Assembly (NCBI GenBank): GCA_017420605.1
Contig: JAFOIS010000205.1
Span: 1-8,672 of the forward strand
DNA length: 8,672 bases
From: Lachnospiraceae bacterium
GTDB taxonomy: Bacteria > Bacillota > Clostridia > Lachnospirales > Lachnospiraceae
Direction of reading: 5' to 3'
Under the pieces are notes generated by a model. It was given only the letters and a program-made list of their open reading frames with translations, had not been told where the DNA came from and searched no databases. A program made the position numbers and the translations under genes. This document shows, in pieces, positions 1 through 5,676 of this stretch (its first letter is position 1; each line of letters begins with the position of its first letter).

Positions 1-35
1 AGACGGTATGCGTCTGTCCTGTAAAGTGATATACT

Positions 36-503
36 ATGATCCGAAGAGCGGAAACGCGGGATACTTCCCGCATCATGGACCTTCTTTCCCAGGTCCTTAC
101 GGTGCACCATAAGGGCCGTCCCGATCTGTTCAAGGGCGGCGTTACGAAATATACGGAAACGGAGCTCCATGCCCTCCTCCGGGATCCGCTGCGTCCGATC
201 TTCGTGTGGACCGACGAAGAGGATACCGTGCAGGGATATGCGTTCTGCATCGTGCAGGAGCATCCGCACGACAACATCCTCACGGATATCCGCACCCTTT
301 ACATCGACGACCTGTGCGTGGATGAAAAGGTGCGCGGCCGGCACATCGGAAAATCGCTCTATGAGTATGTGCTGGACTTCGCAAAAGCCGGCGGATTTTA
401 TAACGTAACGCTCAACGTCTGGAGCTGCAACCCCTCCGCCCTGCGTTTTTACGAGAGCCTCGGCCTTACAGCGCAGAAAATCGGAATGGAAAAGATTCTT
501 TAA
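36..503 (+). CDS. GNAT family N-acetyltransferase
   Basis: A 155-residue protein with the compact single-domain architecture of the GNAT fold, which transfers an acetyl group from acetyl-CoA to an amine. Motif A is at residues ~91-112 (DDLCVDEKVRGRHIGKSLYE). The pyrophosphate-binding loop reads R100-G-R-H-I-G105, so the canonical R/Q-x-x-G-x-G/A has His in place of the first Gly. Motif B follows at ~123-145, with N132-P-S-A-L-R-F-Y-E-S-L-G typical of the family. The substrate cannot be read from sequence. The start is the first ATG after an in-frame TGA at 27-29; no good Shine-Dalgarno sequence precedes it. The next gene begins 21 nt downstream on the same strand, so co-transcription is possible, but a functional link to the membrane complex is not evident. 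Family assignment is secure; specificity is unknown. Confidence 0.9.
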   Translation: MIRRAETRDTSRIMDLLSQVLTVHHKGRPDLFKGGVTKYTETELHALLRDPLRPIFVWTDEEDTVQGYAFCIVQEHPHDNILTDIRTLYIDDLCVDEKVRGRHIGKSLYEYVLDFAKAGGFYNVTLNVWSCNPSALRFYESLGLTAQKIGMEKIL

Positions 504-524
504 GTAAGACGGAAAAGGAAAACG

Positions 525-1349
525 ATGAAGATACGTATACTGGATCACGGCAATAAAGCGGCGGCGGAGCTCCTTTGGCACAGCATCGCGGAAAGGATCC
601 CTCTCGAAACGGACGGAGATCTCGGACCGCTTTATGAGCTTTGCATCGACCCGGAACTTTCGGTTCCGGGAAGCTTCCGGGTCGGCGGAAGGTCCTGCCA
701 GATCCGGATCAGCGCCGCCGATGAAGCGGGCCTTATCTTCGGGATCGGCAAGCTGCTCCGTACCGGCATCTGGCAGGAGGACTGGTTTACGCCCGTTCCG
801 GACAATGCGGACTGTCTCCCGGAAAATCTCCGCCGTGCCGTCACAGTCTCTTCCGCCGAACTGAAATACCGGGACGGCAGACCGGACGAAGACAGCGCCG
901 GCCTTCTTACGGCGCTTGCGTTTTTCGGCTGCAATACGGTCGTGCTCGCGCGCCCTTCGGTCCCCGCGCCCGGCAGCCCCGAGGAAGCCGAAGACAGCGT
1001 GCTCGCGGAATCTCTGGGTTCGCTCGGTCTTTCCCTTGAAGAGATCGTAAGCGACGATCCGGCCGTGAGCGGAGAAGTTTCCGCCGCGGCACGGACGCTC
1101 CTTGAGATCGACCGCGTCCGCTATCTTGCGGGACTCTGGAACAAAAGCGGGATCCCGGAGACCTTCTTCCGGGAATACTGCAATCTCTTTTTTGCGCCCT
1201 TCCTTGCGGACGAGATCGCGAAGATCGCCTCCTTTGCCGCCGAAGGCAGGATAGGCGAAGCGAAGCGTCTTATCGACGACACCGCCCTGCTGCTGCCGGA
1301 AAGGGTCCGGTGCGGTCTGCGGTGGCGGTCGCTTTCGGAAACCATATAA
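525..1349 (+). CDS. Hypothetical protein with a glycoside-hydrolase N-terminal-domain-like segment
   Basis: I do not recognise this 274-residue protein with confidence. It has no signal peptide and no membrane segment, so it is probably cytoplasmic. Residues ~55-82 contain CQIRISAADEAGLIFGIGKL, which resembles the motif (x-I-x-G-x-D-x-x-G-x-x-Y-G-x-x-x-L-L) closing the non-catalytic alpha/beta N-domain of GH20/GH67/DUF4838-type enzymes. Residues ~124-141 (LLTALAFFGCNTVVLAR) resemble the first strand entry of a (beta/alpha)8 barrel, but the barrel is not there: the remaining ~130 residues look helical and acidic. It could be an internally deleted hydrolase or a repurposed domain. The ribosome binding site is AAAGGA near 514-519. 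It ends 12 nt before the MrpE-like gene, so it may be the first or second cistron of the same transcript. The ORF is intact and uses the same C/G-rich codons as its neighbours. Coding call strong, function call weak. Confidence 0.8.
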   Translation: MKIRILDHGNKAAAELLWHSIAERIPLETDGDLGPLYELCIDPELSVPGSFRVGGRSCQIRISAADEAGLIFGIGKLLRTGIWQEDWFTPVPDNADCLPENLRRAVTVSSAELKYRDGRPDEDSAGLLTALAFFGCNTVVLARPSVPAPGSPEEAEDSVLAESLGSLGLSLEEIVSDDPAVSGEVSAAARTLLEIDRVRYLAGLWNKSGIPETFFREYCNLFFAPFLADEIAKIASFAAEGRIGEAKRLIDDTALLLPERVRCGLRWRSLSETI

Positions 1350-1361
1350 CGGAGGAAGAAA

Positions 1362-1817
1362 ATGGCTGTTTTCTTTTTCCTGCTCTGGATGATCCTGAAC
1401 GGACGGATCACATGGGAGACCGTTCTCATCGGTCTTGCCGTGACCGCCGGCGTTTCCGCGGTCTTTTACCGCGTATCGGGATATACCTTCGAGAAGGATA
1501 AAAAACTTTTCCGGAACTTTTTGCTCCTTCTGGAATATGTTCTGGTCCTCGTCGCGGAGATCCTGAAGGCCTCTTTTTCAGTCGCCCTCTTCACGTTCCG
1601 GCCGGGAGCACATCCCTCGCCGGTCCTCGTGGAGTTCGATGCGGGCCTTCCGGGCAGCTTCCGCAACGTGCTTCTTGCAAATTCCATCACATTGACGCCC
1701 GGCACCTTTACCGTGCGTCAGGACGGCAGCCGCTTTCTTGTGCACTGTCTTACGCCCGCGTACGCGAAAGGCATCGACGACAGCCGTTTTATCCGGCTTC
1801 TGCGGAGGCTTACATGA
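1362..1817 (+). CDS. mrpE: Monovalent cation/H+ antiporter subunit E (MrpE/MnhE/MbhA-like)
   Basis: A 151-residue membrane protein of the MrpE family, close to the usual length. Two hydrophobic segments lie at ~1-36 and a third at ~51-78, followed by a soluble cytoplasmic domain. The family signature LANSITLTPGT is at residues 105-115. In Mrp and Mbh complexes this subunit sits in the membrane arm with F and G and belongs to the Na+-handling portion. The ATG is preceded by GGAGGA at 1351-1356 with 5-nt spacing. It is the first gene of the recognisable complex, 12 nt after the hypothetical protein. Its TGA stop overlaps the ATG of the next gene (ATGA), indicating coupled translation. Family call is firm; whether the parent complex is an antiporter or a respiratory enzyme is decided by neighbours, which favour Mbh-type. 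Confidence 0.93.
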   Translation: MAVFFFLLWMILNGRITWETVLIGLAVTAGVSAVFYRVSGYTFEKDKKLFRNFLLLLEYVLVLVAEILKASFSVALFTFRPGAHPSPVLVEFDAGLPGSFRNVLLANSITLTPGTFTVRQDGSRFLVHCLTPAYAKGIDDSRFIRLLRRLT

Positions 1818-2179
1818 CGATCGGAGAAGCATACCGGCTTTTATATTCCATAACGCTGTCAGCGTACGCGCTGCTGCTCTTCGTCCCGCTCTACCGGGCG
1901 ATCCGCGGCCCGCGCATCACTGACCGGATCCTTGCCGTCAATATGATGGGCACGATCCTCGTTTCCTCGATCGCCATCCTGGCCGTCATGCTGAAGGAAG
2001 GCTATCTTGTCGACGTATCGCTTATTTATTCGCTCGTAAGCTTTCTTTCCGTGCTTGTTTTCGCCTCGGTCTATATCCGGAAACGGGCAGCGGATCCCGG
2101 CGATAAGGGCAATCTTGCCGCGCATCCGTCCGGCACGGCGTCTCCGGCGGAAGATCCGGAAGAAGGGAGGAACGCATGA
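1814..2179 (+). CDS. mrpF: Monovalent cation/H+ antiporter subunit F (MrpF/MnhF/MbhB-like)
   Basis: A 121-residue small membrane subunit with three predicted transmembrane helices (~10-30, 38-60, 65-88). The MrpF signature RGPRITDRILAVN is at residues 31-43, including D37. A second conserved segment, DVSLIYSLVSFLS, begins at D67 in the third helix. The roughly 30 residues after the last helix form a hydrophilic tail rich in Pro, Ala, Asp and Glu, longer than the minimal family core. MrpF-type subunits pack with E and G in the membrane arm of Mrp/Mbh complexes. Translation starts inside the previous stop (ATGA at 1814-1817), with GGAGG at 1804-1808 embedded in the end of the E gene. Its own stop overlaps the next start in the same way. 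Confidence 0.93.
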   Translation: MTIGEAYRLLYSITLSAYALLLFVPLYRAIRGPRITDRILAVNMMGTILVSSIAILAVMLKEGYLVDVSLIYSLVSFLSVLVFASVYIRKRAADPGDKGNLAAHPSGTASPAEDPEEGRNA

Positions 2180-2502
2180 TGGAATGGCTCCGTTTCGGCG
2201 TCACCGCCCTGTTTCTCCTGCTTTCCTTCGTCTCATTTGCCGCCGCCTCGGCCGGGAATCTCCGCTTCGGCTATATGCTGAACCGGATCCACGCCGCCGG
2301 GATCGGCGACACGACGGGACTCCTTTTCGCGGCGCTTGCCGCCATGACGGGAAGCGGGGAGCTTTCTGTGATCCTGAAGCTCATCCTTCGTGTCGTTTTC
2401 TGGTGGTTCACCTCCCCGGTCTCCACGCATTTCCTTGCGCAGATCGAGGTCTACACGAATGAGGCGATCGAAGACGTCGCCCCGCGGAGGAAGCTGAAAT
2501 GA
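2176..2502 (+). CDS. mrpG: Monovalent cation/H+ antiporter subunit G (MrpG/MnhG/MbhC-like)
   Basis: A 108-residue membrane subunit of the MrpG family with three hydrophobic helices (~5-25, ~45-58, ~65-85). The diagnostic central segment RFGYMLNRIHAAGIGDTTG (residues 30-48) matches the family pattern R-x-x-D-x-Y-x-R-x-H-A-x-x-x-x-D-T-x-G, but with Gly at the position usually held by Asp or Pro before the Tyr. The C-terminal FWWFTSPVSTHFLA (~75-88) matches the family's third helix, which carries a conserved S-P. The gene begins with two consecutive ATGs (2176 and 2179); GGGAGG at 2165-2170 gives 5 or 8 nt of spacing, so either could serve. The first, overlapping the preceding TGA, is used here. 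It occupies the expected third position of an E-F-G trio. Confidence 0.92.
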   Translation: MMEWLRFGVTALFLLLSFVSFAAASAGNLRFGYMLNRIHAAGIGDTTGLLFAALAAMTGSGELSVILKLILRVVFWWFTSPVSTHFLAQIEVYTNEAIEDVAPRRKLK

Positions 2503-2789
2503 ACTTTATCACGATCCTCCGCATTCTGCTGCTTCTGCTTCTCGTCACCTGCGCGGTCAGCGTCAACCTGACGAAAAAGCTGCTGCCTTCCGTCGTCATT
2601 TTCCTTGCGTACAGCACGATCATGGCGCTGCTGTGGATCCTCATGGAAGCGCCGGACCTGGCGATCACGGAAGCGGCCGTCGGCGCCGGCGTCTCCGGCA
2701 TCCTCTTCTTTGTGACGCTCCGTAAAGTCCGTGAAGAAGATGAAAAAGACCGGTCCGGTCCGGATAACGGGAAAGGAAATACGCCATGA
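2499..2789 (+). CDS. DUF4040 / MbhD-like subunit (equivalent to part of the MrpA C-terminus)
   Basis: A 96-residue protein with three hydrophobic helices (~5-22, ~30-48, ~55-74) and a charged C-terminal tail. The strongly conserved segment MEAPDLAITEAAVGAGVSGI (residues 49-68) identifies the DUF4040/MbhD family. This corresponds to a helical portion of the C-terminal region of MrpA, where P-D-L-A-x-T-x is a shared core. E50, D53 and E58 are acidic residues at or in the membrane and are plausible parts of an ion path. In classic Mrp operons this unit is fused inside the large MrpA; here it is a separate gene, as in Mbh and Mbx. The start overlaps the MrpG stop (ATGA), with GGAGG at 2486-2490. 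Its own TGA overlaps the next start. Confidence 0.88.
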   Translation: MNFITILRILLLLLLVTCAVSVNLTKKLLPSVVIFLAYSTIMALLWILMEAPDLAITEAAVGAGVSGILFFVTLRKVREEDEKDRSGPDNGKGNTP

Positions 2790-3736
2790 GCATACGGGAA
2801 CGGCTGGACCGGTATCTTGCCGGCGATTTCGAGGGCATGGCGGAGTTTCTCGATACGCAGGAAAGCCCGGATACGCCTCGTGAAAAAGTAAAGAACGAAC
2901 GGAAGCTTCTTACGGAAAAACTTGCGGAAAGCAGACAAGGACAGGCCGTGATCTCCGCGGAGAAAACTGTCTTTACGCGCCTGTACCGCGTCGTTTCCGT
3001 CACCTGCTGCATCGTGCTGACGCTCGTGATGCTGTACTGCATCGCACACCTGCCGCGATACGGCTACGATAACCCCCGGGCCGATGAAGTCGTCCGGCGA
3101 TATGTGGAAGACGGCCTTGCCGAGACCGGCGCCGTCAACATCGTAGCCGGCATGATCCTGGACTACCGGGCTTTCGATACCCTGGGAGAGTCGCACGTCC
3201 TGTTCACTGCCCTTCTGTGCGTCACGATCCTTCTTCGGATCGACACGAAAAATATGCGCCGGGAATTCGAGGACTATTACACCGTCCGCAGGGATCACTA
3301 TTACGATACCGGGCGGGACGCGATCCTCCGCACCATCGGCCTTGTGGTCGTGCCCTGCATCTTCGTATACGGGATCTATATCCTGCTCAACGGCCAGGTG
3401 TCGCCCGGCGGCGGCTTCTCCGGCGGCGCGGTCATGGGCGCGGGACTGATCATCTGGTCACAGGCGCGCGGGTTTTCGCACGTCGACCGCCTGCTCACCG
3501 CGCGGAGGCTGAACATCCTCACATTCGCTGCGCTGGCCTTCTACAGCCTCTCGAAATGCTATGTGTTCTTCATGGGCGCAAACGGCTTCCCGAACCATAT
3601 TCCGAAGGGGATCCCGGGCGCGATCCTTTCGGGGGGACTCATCCTTCCGCTCGATATCGCCGTCGGGCTCGTGGTGACCTGCACCATGTACGGCTTCTAT
3701 TCACTGTTTCGAAGGGGGGCGGTCGGAAATGCTTGA
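2786..3736 (+). CDS. MbhE-MrpB (MbhE/MbhF-like) fusion subunit
   Basis: A 316-residue composite membrane protein. Residues 1-62 are a hydrophilic, strongly charged extension not typical of either parent family. Helix 1 (~65-88) leads into an MbhE-like unit, with V117-N-I-V then ILDYRAFDTLGESHVLF (124-140); this Y/F-R-x-F-D-T-x-G-E pattern also occurs in the C-terminal end of MrpA. A charged linker at ~151-180 leads to an MrpB/MnhB domain (~181-310). That domain has the signature LNGQVSPGGGFSGGAVMGAG (201-220), an interior helix at ~243-260, and the conserved final helix ILPLDIAVGLVVTCTMYGF (286-304). The two parts are separate genes in archaeal mbh operons (mbhE, mbhF), so this is a fusion in the same order. 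The start overlaps the DUF4040 stop (ATGA), with AAAGGA just upstream. The stop overlaps MrpC by 8 nt. Confidence 0.88.
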   Translation: MSIRERLDRYLAGDFEGMAEFLDTQESPDTPREKVKNERKLLTEKLAESRQGQAVISAEKTVFTRLYRVVSVTCCIVLTLVMLYCIAHLPRYGYDNPRADEVVRRYVEDGLAETGAVNIVAGMILDYRAFDTLGESHVLFTALLCVTILLRIDTKNMRREFEDYYTVRRDHYYDTGRDAILRTIGLVVVPCIFVYGIYILLNGQVSPGGGFSGGAVMGAGLIIWSQARGFSHVDRLLTARRLNILTFAALAFYSLSKCYVFFMGANGFPNHIPKGIPGAILSGGLILPLDIAVGLVVTCTMYGFYSLFRRGAVGNA

Positions 3737-4115
3737 GACACTGCTCGCCAATTATGAAGAAGCGGTCGCCGTCATCCTGTTCGGGATCGGCTTTTCGATG
3801 CTCCTGTTCCACCGGAACCTGATCAAGAAGATCATCGGGATGAACATCATGGACACCGGTGTGTTCCTGTTTCTTGCCTCCATGGGGTACATCGCGGGAC
3901 GCCGTCCCCCGATCCTGGAGGCCGGTGTCGAAGGAATCGAAAATTATGTAAACCCGGTCCCGGCCGGCCTCGTTCTGACCGGCATCGTGGTCTCGGTATC
4001 TGTGACCGCCGTGATGCTTTCGCTCACGATCCGGCTGTATAAGCGGTATCATACGCTCAACATCGACGACATTTACCGCCTTTCCAAAAAAGAGCACGAA
4101 GAGGAGGACCGGTGA
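3729..4115 (+). CDS. mrpC: Na+/H+ antiporter subunit C (MrpC/MnhC/MbhG, NuoK family)
   Basis: A 128-residue NuoK-like protein with three transmembrane helices (~8-28, ~35-55, ~77-103). Family landmarks are HRNLIKKIIGMNIMDTGVFL (28-47) and NPVPAGLVLTGIVVSVSVTA (75-94), which match MrpC closely. In complex I and Mrp-type assemblies this subunit lies between the antiporter-like subunits and the rest of the membrane arm and lines the charge-relay path. The C-terminal ~25 residues form a charged cytoplasmic tail (IDDIYRLSKKEHEEEDR), which also encodes the strong ribosome binding site for the next gene. A G-rich SD-like stretch (3714-3719) precedes the ATG, which lies inside the end of the previous frame (8-nt overlap). 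Confidence 0.93.
   Translation: MLETLLANYEEAVAVILFGIGFSMLLFHRNLIKKIIGMNIMDTGVFLFLASMGYIAGRRPPILEAGVEGIENYVNPVPAGLVLTGIVVSVSVTAVMLSLTIRLYKRYHTLNIDDIYRLSKKEHEEEDR
4101..4107 (+). promoter_or_regulatory. Ribosome binding site deciding the start of antiporter-like subunit 1
   Basis: GAGGAGG lies within the last codons of MrpC. It sits 7 nt before ATG 4115 and 4 nt before GTG 4112, so the ATG is the better spaced start. The MrpC stop (TGA 4113-4115) shares one base with that ATG. Confidence 0.7.
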
Positions 4116-5623
4116 TGCCTTCTTTCGTCTGCAGTTTTCCTCTGTTCATGATCGTCGGCTGCCTGCTTAGCGCGGCCGGCTCCATGCTCATGCGCGGAAA
4201 AGCCGCCCGGAACCTCGCAATGGCGTTCGGCGCGGTCCTTTTCGTCATGGATTCGGTCCTTCTTGCCTGGACCGTAAAGCACGGCGCCTTCACTTATTCG
4301 ATGGGCGAGTTCCCGGCCCCCTGGGGAAACGAACTGCGCGCCGGGGTGCTGGAATGCTTCATGCTGCTTGTATTTCTGCTCGTCATGCTCTGTTCCGGCA
4401 TGGCAGGCTACCGTTTCCTTGCGGAAGACGTCGACGAAAGCAAACTACCGCTTTATGCATCCCTCATGCACCTTCTCACCGCGGCGCTCTGCGCCCTGAT
4501 CTTCACGAACGACATTTTCACCGGCTATGTTTTCCTTGAGATCCTGACGCTCTCGAGCTGCGGCCTCCTCATCGTCCGCGAGATCGGACGCACGACGCTC
4601 GCCGCCGTGCGATACATGGTTCTGAACCTTCTCGGGTCCGGTCTTTTCCTGCTCGGCGTCGTCCTGCTGTACGATATCACGGGGCATCTCCTCATGGTCC
4701 CGATGCACGAAGCGCTCACGGAGATCATCGCCGATCCGTCCATGCATCTGTCTCTTGCCTTTGCGGCAGGGATCCTTACGATCGGCCTCGCCATAAAGAG
4801 CGGCCTTTTCCCGTTCCATTTCTGGATGCCGGACGCCTACGGCTGGGCTACGCCGACCTCCGCGTCCGTCCTGTCCTCCCTGGTCTCGAAGGCCTACATT
4901 TTCCTTCTGCTGAAGATCTATCTGCGCGTGTTCGGACCGGAGGTCCTTTCGATCCTTCCGCTTTCGCGGATCCTTCTTGTGCTCGGCATCCTCGGCGTCG
5001 TTTTGGGTTCCGTCTCCGCCCTGCGCGCCGGCAATATCAACCGGATGGTCGCTTTTTCCTCCGCCGCGCAGATCGGCTACATCTATATGAGCATCGGGAT
5101 CGGCGGCACGGAAGGCTATACCGCGGCGCTCTTCCATATCCTTGCGCACGCGGTCACCAAATCCATCCTCTTTCTGTCGACGCCGCGGCTTGCGGACGTT
5201 TCGGGAGAAAGCCTTCTGTTCCGGAATCTCCAGGGCGCCGGCCGGAAGGATCCTTTCTCGGGCGCGTTCTTTACGGCGGGCGCGCTGTCCATGATCGGCG
5301 TGCCGCTCTTTGCCGGTTTTGCGTCGAAGCTCGTCATCGCGCTCTCCGCGGTCGATACGGGGAACCTGAAAAAGATCATTCCCGTCATGATCGCGCTCGC
5401 GGCAAGCTCGGTGCTGAACGCCCTGTATTTTATCCGTACCCTGATCCGGATCTGGCATGACCCGGACGGGTCCGACGATCTTTACGACCCGGCGGTGCGC
5501 CTTCCGGAGACGGTCCCCTATACGGCCGCCTGCGCCCTGCTGCTCGCCGCCAATCTGTTCCTGGGGCTGTTCTCATGGGAAGCCGTCGACCTTATCCGTC
5601 TCGGGCTTTCCATGTTCTCATAG
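4115..5623 (+). CDS. Antiporter-like proton/Na+-conducting membrane subunit 1 (MrpD/MbhH/NuoN-type)
   Basis: About 502 residues and ~14 transmembrane helices, the usual size of the Proton_antipo_M family shared by MrpA/MrpD and NuoL/M/N. Key residues, counted from the ATG at 4115, are all present: E142 in helix 5 (FLEILTLSS), K228 in helix 7 (AIKSGLFPFHFWMPDA), K259 in helix 8 (VSKAYIFLLLK), and H345/K349 in the helix-11/12 region (HAVTKSILFL). A late-helix Lys in GFASKLV is also seen. A hydrophilic loop (DPDGSDDLYDP) precedes the last hydrophobic segment. A GTG at 4112 could also start translation, but GAGGAGG at 4101-4107 is 7 nt from the ATG and only 4 nt from the GTG, so ATG is preferred. 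The position after MrpC matches mrpD and mbhH. It conducts H+ (or Na+) during turnover of the complex. Confidence 0.92.
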   Translation: MPSFVCSFPLFMIVGCLLSAAGSMLMRGKAARNLAMAFGAVLFVMDSVLLAWTVKHGAFTYSMGEFPAPWGNELRAGVLECFMLLVFLLVMLCSGMAGYRFLAEDVDESKLPLYASLMHLLTAALCALIFTNDIFTGYVFLEILTLSSCGLLIVREIGRTTLAAVRYMVLNLLGSGLFLLGVVLLYDITGHLLMVPMHEALTEIIADPSMHLSLAFAAGILTIGLAIKSGLFPFHFWMPDAYGWATPTSASVLSSLVSKAYIFLLLKIYLRVFGPEVLSILPLSRILLVLGILGVVLGSVSALRAGNINRMVAFSSAAQIGYIYMSIGIGGTEGYTAALFHILAHAVTKSILFLSTPRLADVSGESLLFRNLQGAGRKDPFSGAFFTAGALSMIGVPLFAGFASKLVIALSAVDTGNLKKIIPVMIALAASSVLNALYFIRTLIRIWHDPDGSDDLYDPAVRLPETVPYTAACALLLAANLFLGLFSWEAVDLIRLGLSMFS

Positions 5624-5630
5624 TATGATC

Positions 5631-5655
5631 CGGAAGATGCGTTGACTTTCTTCCG
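5631..5655 (+). other. Small inverted repeat in the only sizeable intra-operon gap
   Basis: CGGAAGA (5631-5637) and its exact reverse complement TCTTCCG (5649-5655) flank an 11-nt loop. The 7-bp stem is weak and is not followed by a T-run, so it is not a convincing intrinsic terminator. It lies in the 53-nt gap between antiporter-like subunits 1 and 2, just upstream of a strong ribosome binding site. It could tune RNA stability or translation, or be chance. Confidence 0.35.
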
Positions 5656-5664
5656 TTACCGTCT

Positions 5665-5671
5665 AAGGAGG
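5665..5671 (+). promoter_or_regulatory. Strong ribosome binding site of antiporter-like subunit 2
   Basis: AAGGAGG, inside TAAGGAGGT, is near-perfectly complementary to the anti-SD and lies 5 nt before ATG 5677. It is the strongest SD in the window. Unlike most genes upstream, this one does not rely on stop/start overlap for initiation. Confidence 0.75.
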
Positions 5672-5676
5672 TAGAC

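Noticed and set aside
1..24. Possible last codons of an upstream gene (frame 1, ending in TAA at 22-24)
   Set aside because: Only seven codons are visible, which is too little to support a gene.
30..35. TATACT just before the first ATG, resembling a -10 box
   Set aside because: It abuts the start codon, would require a leaderless or downstream start, and has no -35 match at the right distance in the 29 nt available.
2750..2763. CCGGTCCGGTCCGG short tandem/palindromic repeat
   Set aside because: It lies within the coding tail of the DUF4040 gene (Arg-Ser-Gly-Pro codons) and is explained by GC-rich codon use; no copies elsewhere were noticed.
2408..3298. 296-codon open frame on the minus strand over MrpG, DUF4040 and the fusion gene
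   Set aside because: It overlaps three conserved, coupled genes and has no family motif.
1362..4115. Simple reading as a classic Mrp Na+/H+ antiporter operon
   Set aside because: Gene order, the split MrpA C-terminal pieces and the lack of a full MrpA fit Mbh/Mbx better, although the alternative is kept open because no redox subunit is in view.
4445..5458. 337-codon open frame on the minus strand inside subunit 1
   Set aside because: Same low-complexity charged composition and full overlap with a conserved gene; an antisense shadow.
5642..5647. TTGACT resembling a -35 box before subunit 2
   Set aside because: No acceptable -10 hexamer lies 16-18 nt downstream; that position is the ribosome binding site itself.
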